From positions 1 through 64,000 of the forward strand of contig NZ_JAFCKJ010000001.1 of NCBI RefSeq assembly GCF_018130465.1: a DNA stretch of 64,000 nt, in the 5' to 3' direction. The notes beneath the pieces were generated by a model. It did not search any database. It saw only the letters and a program-made list of their open reading frames with translations, and was not told the origin of the DNA. Shown here piece by piece: positions 8,347 to 18,180 of this stretch; positions within the stretch are counted from its first letter, which is position 1; each line of letters starts with the position of its first letter. The position numbers and the translations under genes are program-made. Source of the stretch: Bradyrhizobium canariense. Its GTDB lineage: Bacteria > Pseudomonadota > Alphaproteobacteria > Rhizobiales > Xanthobacteraceae.

Positions 8347-9177
8347 AGAAATAGTCGGCTGCCATGGTGACTACCACGCGCACGGTCTTCCGACGCCGAA
8401 ACACACTAGATGCAGGTCAAGGAATGGCACCGAAAAATTTTCTGATTGACCGAATTCGTAGATTCGGGTAAACCGCAAGGCGTCTCGGCCCGCTAAAAAG
8501 GGCGTTTCGCGATCGTCACGATACGTGGGCCGGGATGCGATGGACGCGGTAGCGCCGGCGCGTGACGGGATGGCGGGGCGGGCTACGCCTGTGAGCCATT
8601 ACGATCCGCGCGAACGACCCGGCGCGGTCACAGCGTTTCTTTTCGGCTTCGGGGGCGAGCACGCGCGAGCTTCCGGATGTCCGGGGAGGGACGTCCGCGG
8701 ACGGCAAAAGCGTGTGGTCCTGACGCCCGGGGTCTGTGCGTCAAGGCTTGCGGTGATGTGAGCTGCCCGACCGGGTGCGCGCATCGATCATCCGCAAGGC
8801 GACGGGGGCAATAGTGCATCGCTCCCCGGGGAGAGCGCGCCATAAGCCGTAAAACCATTGCGCAGGGAAGGCCGGGATGTCCCGGCGTCACCTGTGGTCA
8901 CCCCGCGTGCGTTCCTCGCGTGCGGACCCTGGGTGCCAGCCGGCGCCCGGCCTTCCCTGCGCCCTTTCTTCTCGACGAGGGCGAAACCGGACAGCAAACC
9001 TCGGGCGCCCGCGCCGCGAGACCGCGAAGGTGTGTGCGCGTCCGTCGGCAAGGCGCATTTTCTCCCGTGATCGGTGATGTTGCCGCGCCGCCCCCAACTT
9101 CATCTTGCGCTGCGGCAAAAAACTTGCACACTCGGTTGAGCCGGGCAGCCAAGCGAGCTCGAACCAGGGAGCGAGCC
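8347..9177. other. Long non-coding region upstream of ppc
   Basis: No convincing gene is seen in 831 bp. Open frames here overlap each other on both strands and have no recognisable domains. The region contains the palindrome CTCCCCGGGGAG at 8822-8833 and the structured repeat at 8860-8962. From memory the stretch of about 8780-9000 resembles a multi-copy intergenic element of Bradyrhizobium. The promoter of the PEP carboxylase gene should lie in the last 150 bp. Confidence 0.6.
8860..8962. repeat. Long inverted repeat, possible structured RNA
   Basis: Arms of 17 bp at 8860-8876 (GCGCAGGGAAGGCCGGG) and 8946-8962 are perfect complements and enclose 69 bp. The loop carries smaller complementary stretches such as CCGGGATGTCCCGG. 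The T-rich tail CCCTTTCTTCTC follows the right arm. It resembles a dispersed Bradyrhizobium repeat. Confidence 0.7.
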
Positions 9178-11967
9178 ATGTCCCTCCAGACATTACCATC
9201 CGATGCCGCCGAGCAGCGCCCCAACCGCCCCGAGGATGTCCAGGCGCTGGAGGCGGATGCGCGGCTGCGGGACGACATCCGCCTGCTCGGGCGCATCCTT
9301 GGCGATACGGTGCGCGACCAGGAGGGCGCCGAATTGTTCGACCTGGTCGAGCGCATCAGGCAGACCTCGATCCGGTTCCACCGCGACGAGGACCGGCTCG
9401 CCCGCCGCGAGCTCGAGCAGATCCTCGACAGCATGTCGACCTCGGAGACGGTGCGGATCGTCCGCGCCTTCAGCTATTTCTCGCACCTCGCCAACATCGC
9501 CGAAGACCAGAACAACATCCGCCAGATGCGCGCCAACAAGGGGGGCGGCACCGGCGTGCTGGCCGAGACGCTCGCCCATGCCAGGGCGGCGGGCATCGGC
9601 CCCGAGGCCTTGCGCAACTTCTTCAAGAGCGCGCTGGTCAGCCCGGTCCTGACCGCGCATCCGACCGAGGTCCGCCGCAAGAGCACGATGGACCGCGAGA
9701 TGGAGGTCGCAGCCCTGCTCGATCGCCGCGAGCGCGTCGCGCTGACCGCCGACGAGGCTGCCGCCAGCGACGAGCAGCTCCGCCGCGAGGTGCTGACGCT
9801 GTGGCAGACCAATCTGCTGCGCCGGACCAAGCTCACCGTGCTCGACGAGGTCGCCAACGGCCTGTCGTTCTACGATTACACTTTTCTCCGCGAGGTGCCG
9901 CGGCTGGTCAATGCGCTGGAGGACCGGCTGGAGGAGGGCGGCGAGCAGGCGGCGGGCGAACTCGCTTCGTTCCTGCGCATGGGAAGCTGGATCGGCGGCG
10001 ACCGCGACGGCAATCCCTTCGTCACCGCCGACGTGATGCGCGGCACGCTGCGGCTGCAGTCGAGCCGCGTCATGCAGTTCTATCTCGAAGAGCTGCACGT
10101 GCTCGGCTCCGAGCTTTCGATCGCAGCGCATCTCGCCGACGTGTCCGAGGAGTTGCGCACGCTGGCGGAGCGCTCGCCCGATACCTCGCCGCACCGGAGC
10201 GGCGAGCCTTATCGCCTCGCGGTCTCCGGCATCTATGCGCGCCTCACCGCCACGGCCGAAATGCTCGAGGTCGAGATCACGCGCCGGCCGGTGGGCAAGG
10301 GCAGGCCTTACGAGAGCGTCAGCGAGCTCCAGGCCGATCTCGACGTGCTGCACCGCTCGCTGATCTCCAACAACGCCCGCGTCATCGCCCGCGGCCGGCT
10401 GCGGCTGCTGCGGCGCGCTGTGGACTGCTTTGGATTCCACCTGGCCCGGCTCGACATCCGCCAGAACTCCGCCGTGCACGAGCGCACCATCGCCGAGCTG
10501 ATGGACGCCGCTAGCCCCGGTACGTCCTATCTCGCACTCGGCGAAGATGCCCGTATTTCGCTGCTCACCAACGAGTTGCGCAGCACGCGCTCGCTGGTGT
10601 CGCCGTTCGTCAAGTACAGCGACGAGACGATGGGCGAGCTCAACGTCTTCCATGCCGCCGCGGAGGCGCATGCGAAGTTCGGCTCGGACGCCATCCCCCA
10701 ATGCATTATCTCGATGTGCAAGGGCATGTCCGACATGCTCGAGGTCGCGGTGCTCTTGAAGGAGGTCGGCCTCGTCCATCCCTCCGGGCGCAGCGCCATC
10801 AACATCGTGCCGCTGTTCGAGACCATCGAGGATTTGCAGGCCTCCAGCGCCATCATGGACCGCATGCTCTCGCTGCATGATTACCGCCGCCTGGTCGACA
10901 GCCGCCGCGGCGTGCAGGAGGTCATGCTCGGCTATTCCGACTCGAACAAGGATGGCGGCTTCGTCACCTCGGGCTGGGAGCTCTACAAGGCCGAGATCGG
11001 CCTCGTCGACGTATTCGAGCGCCATGGCGTGCGGCTGCGTCTGTTCCACGGCCGCGGCGGTTCGGTCGGCCGCGGCGGCGGCCCGAGCTACGATGCCATC
11101 ATCGCCCAGCCCGGCGGCGCGGTGAACGGCCAGATCCGCATCACCGAGCAGGGCGAGATCATCTCGTCGAAATATTCCAACGCCGAAGTCGGCCGCAACA
11201 ATCTGGAGATCCTTGCTGCCGCGACGCTGGAAGCAAGCCTTCTGCATCCGCGCCAGAGCGCGCCGCGGCGCGAATATCTGACCGCGATGGACGAGCTCTC
11301 AAATCTCGCCTTCAAGGCCTATCGCGGCCTCGTCTACGAGACCGACGGCTTCGTCGATTATTTCTGGGCGTCTACCGTCATCAACGAGATCGCGACACTC
11401 AACATCGGCAGCCGTCCGGCCTCGCGCAAGAAGACCCGCGCGATCGAGGATCTTCGCGCGATCCCCTGGGTGTTCTCGTGGGCGCAATGCCGCCTGATGC
11501 TGCCCGGCTGGTACGGCTTTGGCAGCGCGGTCGAGCAGTGGATCGCGGAGCATCCCGACAAGGGCATGCCGTTCCTGAAAGAGCTCTACAAGGAATGGCC
11601 GTTCTTCCGCATGCTGCTCTCGAACATGGACATGGTGCTGGCCAAGAGCTCGATCGCGATCGCCTCGCGCTATGCCGAGCTCGTGCCGGACGAGGCGCTC
11701 CGCGAAAAAATCTTTGGCCGCATCCGCCGCGAATGGCATTCCTGCATCGAGACGCTGCTGGACATCATGGGCCAGGATCGGCTGCTGCAGGGCAACCCGC
11801 TGCTGGAACGCTCGGTGCGCCACCGCTTCCCCTATCTCGATCCGCTCAACCACGTGCAGGTCGAACTGCTGAAAGAGCATCGCGCGCAGAACCCGGACGA
11901 GCAGGTGCTGCGCGGGATTCAGCTGACGATCAACGGGATCTCGGCAGGGTTGAGGAATACGGGGTAG
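9178..11967 (+). CDS. ppc: Phosphoenolpyruvate carboxylase
   Basis: The protein has 929 residues. It carboxylates PEP with bicarbonate to oxaloacetate, an anaplerotic cytosolic reaction. The catalytic His is H161 in [12 protein letters not shown]. Other signatures are [10 protein letters not shown], the loop [15 protein letters not shown] and a C-terminus ending RNTG, as in the family. The ATG at 9178 was chosen over an upstream start because homology begins there and AGGGAGCG precedes it; the extra 86 codons would be low-complexity and fall in a repeat region. The gene stands alone with a palindromic repeat behind it. Confidence 0.96.
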   Translation: MSLQTLPSDAAEQRPNRPEDVQALEADARLRDDIRLLGRILGDTVRDQEGAELFDLVERIRQTSIRFHRDEDRLARRELEQILDSMSTSETVRIVRAFSYFSHLANIAEDQNNIRQMRANKGGGTGVLAETLAHARAAGIGPEALRNFFKSALVSPVLTAHPTEVRRKSTMDREMEVAALLDRRERVALTADEAAASDEQLRREVLTLWQTNLLRRTKLTVLDEVANGLSFYDYTFLREVPRLVNALEDRLEEGGEQAAGELASFLRMGSWIGGDRDGNPFVTADVMRGTLRLQSSRVMQFYLEELHVLGSELSIAAHLADVSEELRTLAERSPDTSPHRSGEPYRLAVSGIYARLTATAEMLEVEITRRPVGKGRPYESVSELQADLDVLHRSLISNNARVIARGRLRLLRRAVDCFGFHLARLDIRQNSAVHERTIAELMDAASPGTSYLALGEDARISLLTNELRSTRSLVSPFVKYSDETMGELNVFHAAAEAHAKFGSDAIPQCIISMCKGMSDMLEVAVLLKEVGLVHPSGRSAINIVPLFETIEDLQASSAIMDRMLSLHDYRRLVDSRRGVQEVMLGYSDSNKDGGFVTSGWELYKAEIGLVDVFERHGVRLRLFHGRGGSVGRGGGPSYDAIIAQPGGAVNGQIRITEQGEIISSKYSNAEVGRNNLEILAAATLEASLLHPRQSAPRREYLTAMDELSNLAFKAYRGLVYETDGFVDYFWASTVINEIATLNIGSRPASRKKTRAIEDLRAIPWVFSWAQCRLMLPGWYGFGSAVEQWIAEHPDKGMPFLKELYKEWPFFRMLLSNMDMVLAKSSIAIASRYAELVPDEALREKIFGRIRREWHSCIETLLDIMGQDRLLQGNPLLERSVRHRFPYLDPLNHVQVELLKEHRAQNPDEQVLRGIQLTINGISAGLRNTG

Positions 11968-11993
11968 GGCGACGCGGCCGCCACCCCCTCAGC

Positions 11994-12103
11994 CGTCATG
12001 CCCGGGCAAAAGCGCGAAGCGCGTCTTCACACAAGTGTCCCGGGCATCCACGTTCTTCGCACGCGGCAATTCGTGGATGGCCGGGACAAGCCCGGCCATG
12101 ACG
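11994..12103. repeat. Palindromic intergenic repeat downstream of ppc
   Basis: The outer arms CGTCATGCCCGGGC (11994-12007) and GCCCGGCCATGACG (12090-12103) pair with one mismatch. An inner pair ATCCACG/CGTGGAT strengthens the hairpin. It lies between convergent genes and may act as a bidirectional terminator. It is of a type common in Bradyrhizobium. Confidence 0.75.
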
Positions 12104-12122
12104 CGGAGAGAGCGGAGCCGCC

Positions 12123-13241
12123 TCAACAGAAATGCGCGCCTTGCGTCTCCACATACACCGCATAGAGCGACTGGCTCGCGGTCATGAACAGGCGGTTGCG
12201 CTTCTTGCCGCCGAAGCAGACATTGGCACAGGTCTCGGGAAGCAGGATCTGCCCGATGCGCGCGCCGTCGTTGGGCGCGAACACCTGTACGCCGTCGTAG
12301 CCGGGGCCGACCCAGCCGGCGCCGACCCAGATGTTACCCTCGGTGTCGACGCGCAGTCCGTCCGGGAAGCCTGACTTGCCGTCCAGCTTCATGTCGATCA
12401 GCTTCTTCGGGTTCGACAGTTTTGGGCCGTCGATGTCGTAGGACCACACCACGTTCTCGGCTTGCGGGTAATGCGTGATGCCGGTGTCGCACACATAGAG
12501 CTTCTTGTAGTCGTGACTGAAAGCGATGCCGTTCGGCTTGAACGGCTCGTCGGCGACCTTCGCGACTTGTCCGGTCTGGGTGTCGAGGCGATAGACCGCT
12601 TCCTTCTGGAAGGGCTGCAGCGAGCCGGTATTGGCGAGCTTGCCTTCGTAGATGCTGATCGCGCCGTAGCCGGGATCGGTGAACCAGATCGCCTTGTCGT
12701 TGGGATGCACCACCATGTCGTTCGGCCCGTTGAGCGGCTTGCCACCCGCCTGCTCGGCCAGCGTCGTCACCGAACCGTCGTGCTCGTAGCGGACGAGCCG
12801 GGTGCGCTCGGCGCTGAGCTGGCGTCCCTCGGTGTCGAAAGAGTTGCCGTTGGCTTCGTTCGACGGCTTGTGGAACTGCTCGGAGATGTGTCCGTCGTCG
12901 TCGAGGTAGCGAAGCTGCCGGTTGGCGGGGATGTCGCTCCAGACCAGATATTGTCCTTGCGCATTCCACGCCGGCCCTTCCGCCCACAGGCAGCCGGTAT
13001 AGAGCCGCTTGATTGCGGTGTTGCCGACCTTGGCCTTGAAGCGCTTGGGATCGATGGCGACGATATCCGGGTCGGGATAGCGCTGCGGCTCGGCACTGGC
13101 GCCGAAGTCGCGGGCGTCCGCGCGTGAGGCGAGCAGGGCAGATGCAGCCACCGTTGCGGCGCCCTTGAGGAGCGTGCGGCGGCCGAGGCCGCCACGCCCG
13201 CTTGAAGTCGTGTCGTCGGAGTTGGTCAGTATTCTTGTCAT
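12123..13241 (-). CDS. Tat-exported SMP-30/gluconolactonase-like protein
   Basis: The protein has 372 residues. A twin-arginine signal (GLGRRTLLKGAATVAASALL, Arg 21-22) is followed by a six-bladed beta-propeller of the SMP-30/gluconolactonase/LRE type. Family features include WAEGPAWNAQG, GPNDMVVHPND, KPNGIAFS and FPDGLRVD, which carry the metal-binding residues. It probably hydrolyses a sugar lactone in the periplasm, with unknown substrate. The ATG at 13241 was chosen for the GGAGGAAACC site before it and the Tat signal. It lies 129 bp after the SDR gene on the same strand. Confidence 0.87.
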   Translation of the reverse strand: MTRILTNSDDTTSSGRGGLGRRTLLKGAATVAASALLASRADARDFGASAEPQRYPDPDIVAIDPKRFKAKVGNTAIKRLYTGCLWAEGPAWNAQGQYLVWSDIPANRQLRYLDDDGHISEQFHKPSNEANGNSFDTEGRQLSAERTRLVRYEHDGSVTTLAEQAGGKPLNGPNDMVVHPNDKAIWFTDPGYGAISIYEGKLANTGSLQPFQKEAVYRLDTQTGQVAKVADEPFKPNGIAFSHDYKKLYVCDTGITHYPQAENVVWSYDIDGPKLSNPKKLIDMKLDGKSGFPDGLRVDTEGNIWVGAGWVGPGYDGVQVFAPNDGARIGQILLPETCANVCFGGKKRNRLFMTASQSLYAVYVETQGAHFC

Positions 13242-13370
13242 GGTTTCCTCCCAAAGTTGTGTTGGGAGGCCACCATCCGCCTGCAATTTGGCGTAAAGCG
13301 GAGCGATCTCCGGACTAGACAACCGGAGATCGCAGGGCAGGAATGCCGGAAGTGCGGCTAGACGGGATGC

Positions 13371-14285
13371 TTACACGGGATCCCAGGGGAAGATGTCCGC
13401 GGAACGGTCGAGCTTGTAGAACGAGCCCTTCAGCGCCGGCATGCCGTGTTCCGCGATCGATTGCGGCGTCCAGCCTTCGCTCCGATGCACCGAGCGCAGC
13501 GGACGGTTCTGGCTGAACAGGAACAGCTCGTTCATGCGTGCGCCGAAGATCTGTCCGCTGACGTCCTTGGCGGCATCGGAGAGCAGATAGGCGCAGATCG
13601 GCGCGATTTTCTCCGGTCCCATCTGCTTGATCTTCTCGACGCGCGCCTTCTCGGCTTCGGTCTCGGTCGGGATGGTGCCGATCATGCGGGTCCAGGCGAA
13701 CGGCGAGACGCAGTTGGAACGAACGTTGAAGCGGCCCATGTCGAGCGCAATCGACTTCGACAGGCCGACGATGCCGAGCTTGGCGGCAGCGTAGTTGGCT
13801 TGTCCAAAGTTGCCGATCAGGCCGGAGGTCGAGGTGAAGTGCACGAAGGAGCCGCTTTCCTGCTCGCGAAACAGCCGCGCCGCGGCGTGGCTGACGTAGA
13901 ACGAACCCATCAAATGCACCTTGATGACCGCCTCGAACGCTTCCACGCTCATCTTGTGAAAGATCATGTCGCGCAGGATGCCGGCATTGTTGACGACGCC
14001 GTCGAGCCGGCCGAAATGATCGGTCGCGGTCTTGACGATCTTGCTCGCGGGGATGGCTTCGGCCACCGATTCGAAATTGGGGACCGCGGTGCCGCCGCGC
14101 TTCTTGATCTCCTCGACCACTTCCTCGGCGGGCGATGCGCTTGAACCGGCGCCGTCAGAGGCCCCGCCGGGATCGTTGACGACGACCTTGGCGCCTTCGC
14201 CAGCGCAAAGCAGCGCGATCTCCCGCCCGATGCCGCGGCCTGCGCCGGTGACGATGATGACCTTGTCTTGCAGTGATTTCGTCAT
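13371..14285 (-). CDS. SDR oxidoreductase, 3-hydroxyacyl-CoA dehydrogenase-like
   Basis: The protein has 304 residues and is a classical SDR: TGAGRGIG at residues 13-20, NNAG near 110, and a catalytic Ser/Tyr/Lys set in TSTSG and NYAAAK. The longer C-terminus and the stretch NDPGGASDGAG resemble the dehydrogenase domain of peroxisomal multifunctional enzyme type 2. It is the last gene of a run with a DUF35 protein and an SCP-x-type thiolase, which suggests a role in side-chain or branched acyl-CoA oxidation. Confidence 0.85.
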   Translation of the reverse strand: MTKSLQDKVIIVTGAGRGIGREIALLCAGEGAKVVVNDPGGASDGAGSSASPAEEVVEEIKKRGGTAVPNFESVAEAIPASKIVKTATDHFGRLDGVVNNAGILRDMIFHKMSVEAFEAVIKVHLMGSFYVSHAAARLFREQESGSFVHFTSTSGLIGNFGQANYAAAKLGIVGLSKSIALDMGRFNVRSNCVSPFAWTRMIGTIPTETEAEKARVEKIKQMGPEKIAPICAYLLSDAAKDVSGQIFGARMNELFLFSQNRPLRSVHRSEGWTPQSIAEHGMPALKGSFYKLDRSADIFPWDPV

Positions 14286-14306
14286 GTGGGTGTCTCCTGT
14301 TTTGCC

Positions 14307-14386
14307 CGTCATTCCGGGATGGTGCGAAGCACCAGACCCGGAATCTAGAGATTCCGGGTTCGCGCTGCGCGCGCCCCGGAATGACG
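14307..14386. repeat. Palindromic repeat inside an operon
   Basis: The arms CGTCATTCCGGG (14307-14318) and CCCGGAATGACG (14375-14386) are perfect complements. Between them, 14336-14359 is a near-perfect 24-bp palindrome centred on CTAGAG. It sits between the thiolase stop and the SDR start and would fold in the shared transcript. Confidence 0.8.
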
Positions 14387-14391
14387 GTGCA

Positions 14392-15531
14392 CTACCTCTC
14401 GTTCGTAAACACGATCGTGCCCGACGCGGCGAACATGCCGCCGACGCCGTGGCACACCGAAATCTTCGCGTTCGGCACCTGCGCCGGCGCAATGCCGCGC
14501 ATCTGTCGGACGCTCTCCTGGAGCGCGTACATGCCGTACATGCCCGAATGCATGTAGGACAGTCCGCCGCCATTGGTGTTGAGCGGAAGCTTGGCCCCAG
14601 GCCGCGTGTTGCCGTCGGCGATGAACTTGCCGGTCTCCTCATGCGGCATGAAGCCGAGATCGCCGAGGCCGAACAGGGGCAGATGCGCAAAAGCGTCGTA
14701 GATCATGAGATGGTCGACGTCCTTGTGCGCGATGCCGGCTTCCCTGAACGCCAGCGGCCCCGCGGTCTTGAACGCACGCGAGGAGTTGAACGTCTCCATC
14801 TGGCTGACCATCGGCGTCTCCACGCTCTCGCCGGTCCCCATGATGTAGACCGGCTTGCGCGGAAAATCCCTGGCGCGGTCCGCCGAGGTCAGGATCAGCG
14901 CGCCGCCGCCGTCGGTGACGAGGCAGCATTGCAGCAGGCGGAACGGATAGGCGATCATGCGCGAGTTGAGGACGTCTGCGACCGTGATCGGATCCTTCAT
15001 CATCGCGCGCGGATTCTTCGCCGCCCATTCCCGCTGCACCACCGCGACCGCGGCGAGCTGCTCGTGCGTGATGCCATAGGTCTTCATGAAGCGCAGTACG
15101 GGGATCGGGAACATGCTGGGCGGGCCGTAGACGCCGAACGGCGCCTCGAACTGGCCTTGCAGGCTGTCGGCGGGGATCGAGCGGGGTGCCTTGCCGATCA
15201 TCGACTTGCCGCTCTCGGCATGGGTAATCAGCACGGTCTTGCACAGGCCGGCCTCGAGCGCCGCGGCGGCATGGCGGACATGCAACATGAAGGAGCAGCC
15301 GCCGACCGAGGTGCCGTCCACCCAGGTCGGCTTGATGCCGAGATAGTGGCAGACCTGCTGCGGCGTTTCGACCGCGGTGGCGAAGCCGTCGATGTCCGAC
15401 AGCTTCAGTCCGGCATCGGCGATCGCATTGAGCGCCGCGTCGGCGTGAAGCTGGAGCTGCGACACGTTGGGGATGATTCCGAGCTCGGTGGTCTCGGCGG
15501 CGCCGACGACGGCAACCTGGTTGCTGCGCAT
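14392..15531 (-). CDS. Thiolase-family protein (SCP-x type)
   Basis: The protein has 379 residues with a thiolase fold of the sterol-carrier/lipid-transfer type. A probable nucleophilic Cys is C79 in TSVGGCSFMLH, and the C-terminal CHGVGGMFAASG has the family glycine loop. Such proteins work with a DUF35 partner to cleave 3-ketoacyl-CoAs with bulky chains, for example steroid side chains. Here the DUF35 gene lies directly upstream with a 3-bp gap, so the two probably form a complex. The substrate is unknown. Confidence 0.88.
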   Translation of the reverse strand: MRSNQVAVVGAAETTELGIIPNVSQLQLHADAALNAIADAGLKLSDIDGFATAVETPQQVCHYLGIKPTWVDGTSVGGCSFMLHVRHAAAALEAGLCKTVLITHAESGKSMIGKAPRSIPADSLQGQFEAPFGVYGPPSMFPIPVLRFMKTYGITHEQLAAVAVVQREWAAKNPRAMMKDPITVADVLNSRMIAYPFRLLQCCLVTDGGGALILTSADRARDFPRKPVYIMGTGESVETPMVSQMETFNSSRAFKTAGPLAFREAGIAHKDVDHLMIYDAFAHLPLFGLGDLGFMPHEETGKFIADGNTRPGAKLPLNTNGGGLSYMHSGMYGMYALQESVRQMRGIAPAQVPNAKISVCHGVGGMFAASGTIVFTNER

Positions 15532-15534
15532 GGT

Positions 15535-15948
15535 CTATCCCTTCGCCGGGCGGAACACGGGGAGGGTGATCTTGTCGTCGAGCGCCTCGAAGGCGACCTC
15601 GAGCTTCATATCGAGTTCGAGCGCCTTCGGCGTCTGCGGGCAGTCGATGATGTTGCTCATCATCCGCGGGCCCTCGTCGAGCTCGACCACCGCGATCGCG
15701 TAAGGCGGCGTGAAGCCGGGCGCGGCGGGACGATGGTTGATCACGTAGCTGTAGAGGAAGCCCTTGCCGCTCGCCTTGAAGATGCTGACCTTGCGCGAGG
15801 CGCAGGACGGGCAGAACGGGCGTGGCGGGAAATAGACATGCGCGCAGGCGTCGCAGCGCTGCAGACGCAATTCGCCCGCCTTGGTGCCGTCCCAGAAATG
15901 CTGGGTCTCCGGCGTCGGTTTTGGTCGCGCGCGCTGCGGTTCGGCCAT
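15535..15948 (-). CDS. DUF35 OB-fold / zinc-ribbon acyl-CoA-associated protein
   Basis: The protein has 137 residues. A rubredoxin-like zinc ribbon (C32, C35, C46, C49) precedes a DUF35 OB-fold domain (YAIAVVELDEGPRMMSNI). These proteins partner thiolases of the SCP-x type, and the thiolase gene follows after 3 bp. The ATG at 15948 was chosen because GGAGGAGCC precedes it; the upstream extension has no family match. It is the first gene of the operon DUF35-thiolase-SDR, divergent from the amidase gene. Confidence 0.88.
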   Translation of the reverse strand: MAEPQRARPKPTPETQHFWDGTKAGELRLQRCDACAHVYFPPRPFCPSCASRKVSIFKASGKGFLYSYVINHRPAAPGFTPPYAIAVVELDEGPRMMSNIIDCPQTPKALELDMKLEVAFEALDDKITLPVFRPAKG

Positions 15949-16139
15949 GTCGGCGGCTCCTCCCAAGGGCAAATCTTGATAAGGCGGGGCTTCACCCCCG
16001 TCTGTTTCGATCTTGATGCGACAATCGACCATGGCGCGTCAACGGTCCAGCAATGCGCATGCATGCCATCATGCGCACAATGCTTGTGTCGAACTGAGGC
16101 AGCGCTATACATTGCGCGCAAATATTCCGTGAGACAGAC

Positions 16140-17489
16140 ATGCCCGATTTTCCGACACTGACGAAGCTTGCCGAAGACCTCGAAAGTGGCCGCACCACCT
16201 CCCGCAAGCTGGTCGAGGCCTGCATCGCCAAAATCGCCGATCCGGCCGGCGAGGGGCAGCGTGCCTTCATCCATGTCGACAAGGACGCCGCGCTCGCGGC
16301 GGCGGATGCGATGGACGGTTTGCGCAAGGTGAAGGCTGCGCCGTCGCGCTACGCCGGTATCCCGGTCTCGATCAAGGATCTCTTCGACATCAAGGGCCAG
16401 GTGACGCGCGCCGGCTCCCGCGCGCTCGACGATTCCTCGCCGGCCGAACAGGATGCCCCCACGGTGGCGCGGCTGCGCAAGGCGGGCTTCGTCGTGATCG
16501 GGCGCACCAACATGACCGAGTTCGCCTATTCCGGCATCGGCATCAATCCGCATTACGGCACGCCGAAGGGCGCCTGGAACCGGGCCGAGGGCCACGTGCC
16601 CGGCGGTTCGTCCTCGGGCGCCGCGGTCTCCGTGCTCGACGGCATGGCGCATGGCGCGCTCGGCACCGACACCGGCGGCTCCTGCCGGATTCCGGCGGCC
16701 TATAACGGCATCGTCGGCTACAAGCCGACGCAGCGGCGCGTGCCGCTCGACGGGGCTGTGCCGCTGTCGTTCTCGCTCGACAGCATAGGGCCGCTGGCAC
16801 GATCGGTCAGTTGTTGTGCCGTACTCGATGCGGTGCTCGCGAACGAGCCGATCGCCCCGCTGAAGCCTCGCCCGGTCAAGGGCATGCGGCTTGCGGTGCC
16901 GACCACGATTGCGCTCGACGACCTCGACGCGGCTGTGGCCGGGACGTTCGAGCGTGCGCTCAAAAGCCTTGCCGATCACGGTGCGATCATCGAGCGCATC
17001 GAGATGGCCGAATTCCACGACATCGGACCGATGAACGCCAAGGGCGGCTTCGCCGCCTCCGAAAGCTACGCCTGGCATCGCTACCTCCTCACGTCCAAGG
17101 GCGACGTCTACGACCCCAGAGTCTCCGTGCGCATCATGCGCGGCGAGGCGCAGAGCGCGGCGGACTACATCGATCTTCTCCACGAGCGCCGCTCGCTGAT
17201 CGCCCGCGTCAATGCGCGCATCGCGCCCTATGACGCGCTGGTGCTGCCGACCACCGCCAACACGCCGCCGACAATTTCGGATCTTGCCGACGACAAGGCG
17301 TTCACCAGGGAAAACCTGCGGGCGCTCCGCAATTGCACCCTGATCAACATGATCGACGGCTGCGCCATCTCGCTGCCTGCGCATCGCGAAGGTGAGATTC
17401 CCGTCGGCCTGATGCTGGCGGGCGCGGGCGGATCGGACCGCCGTATCTTTGAACTTGCTGCCGGCATGGAGGCCGTAATTCGTGTTTGA
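16140..17489 (+). CDS. Amidase (amidase-signature family)
   Basis: The protein has 449 residues. The Ser-Ser-Lys triad is visible: K79 in PVSIKDLFD, the cis-serine in GGSSSGAAV (157-159) and nucleophile S181 in GTDTGGSCRIPA. It hydrolyses an amide to acid and ammonia; the compound is unknown. Its last 8 bp overlap the DUF2848 gene, so the two are translated together and probably act on one compound. The family also contains GatA and aryl-malonamidase-like enzymes, but no GatB or GatC lies nearby. Confidence 0.92.
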   Translation: MPDFPTLTKLAEDLESGRTTSRKLVEACIAKIADPAGEGQRAFIHVDKDAALAAADAMDGLRKVKAAPSRYAGIPVSIKDLFDIKGQVTRAGSRALDDSSPAEQDAPTVARLRKAGFVVIGRTNMTEFAYSGIGINPHYGTPKGAWNRAEGHVPGGSSSGAAVSVLDGMAHGALGTDTGGSCRIPAAYNGIVGYKPTQRRVPLDGAVPLSFSLDSIGPLARSVSCCAVLDAVLANEPIAPLKPRPVKGMRLAVPTTIALDDLDAAVAGTFERALKSLADHGAIIERIEMAEFHDIGPMNAKGGFAASESYAWHRYLLTSKGDVYDPRVSVRIMRGEAQSAADYIDLLHERRSLIARVNARIAPYDALVLPTTANTPPTISDLADDKAFTRENLRALRNCTLINMIDGCAISLPAHREGEIPVGLMLAGAGGSDRRIFELAAGMEAVIRV

Positions 17490-18168
17490 CCTGACTTTCA
17501 CCGTCGACGCCCAGGACACCACCACGCCGCTGACGCTGGCGATCGACCAGATGGTCATCGCCGGCTGGACCGGCCGCGACGCGATCGCGCGCGACAAGCA
17601 CATCGACGAGCTTGAGGCCATGGGCATCGCCCGGCCGGCCTCGACGCCGATCTACTATCGCGCCTCGGCCCGGCGGCTGACCATGGAAGATCGCATCGAA
17701 TGCTGCGGCGGCGACTCCTCCGGCGAGGTCGAGTTCGTGCTGATCGGCTGGCAGGGCCGCATTTTCGTCGGCTGCGGCTCCGACCACACCGACCGCAAGG
17801 TCGAGGCCTACAACGTCACCGTCTCCAAGCAGATGTGCGACAAGCCGATCGCATCCACGCTATGGGAGCTTGAGGACGTCATCGGCCACTGGGACAGGAT
17901 AATCCTGCGCTCCTACGCCCTCATCAAGGGCGAGCGCGTGCTCTACCAGGAGGGCACGCTGGACGCGATGCTGCCGGTCGCCGACCTCATCGCGCGCGGC
18001 TTTGAGGGTGGAAAATTCCCCGACGGCTGCGCCATGTTCGGCGGCACCTTTGCCGCCAAGGGCGGCATCCGCCCCGCCGACCGGTTCGAATTCGAGCTGG
18101 AAGACCCCGTGCTGAAGCGGACGATCAAGCACGGCTACGATGTGGTGACGCTGCCGGTGAGGGGTTAG
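17482..18168 (+). CDS. DUF2848 family protein
   Basis: The protein has 228 residues and is recognised as DUF2848, a family without assigned function. It begins with GTG at 17482, inside the last codons of the amidase, and the frame offset gives an 8-bp overlap. Conserved-looking stretches are GSDHTDRKVEAYNV and SKQMCDKPIA near the middle. The fold resembles fumarylacetoacetate hydrolase-type proteins in length and pattern, but this is a weak impression. The tight coupling suggests it handles the substrate or product of the amidase. Confidence 0.85.
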   Translation: MFDLTFTVDAQDTTTPLTLAIDQMVIAGWTGRDAIARDKHIDELEAMGIARPASTPIYYRASARRLTMEDRIECCGGDSSGEVEFVLIGWQGRIFVGCGSDHTDRKVEAYNVTVSKQMCDKPIASTLWELEDVIGHWDRIILRSYALIKGERVLYQEGTLDAMLPVADLIARGFEGGKFPDGCAMFGGTFAAKGGIRPADRFEFELEDPVLKRTIKHGYDVVTLPVRG

Positions 18169-18180
18169 CTCCCTCCCCAC

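Noticed and set aside
8920-9177. N-terminal extension of PEP carboxylase
   Set aside because: The extra 86 codons cover a dispersed repeat and lack homology; a good ribosome site precedes the ATG at 9178.
14032-16161. Open frame of 709 codons on the plus strand
   Set aside because: It is antisense to three operon genes with clear families and passes through a palindromic repeat.
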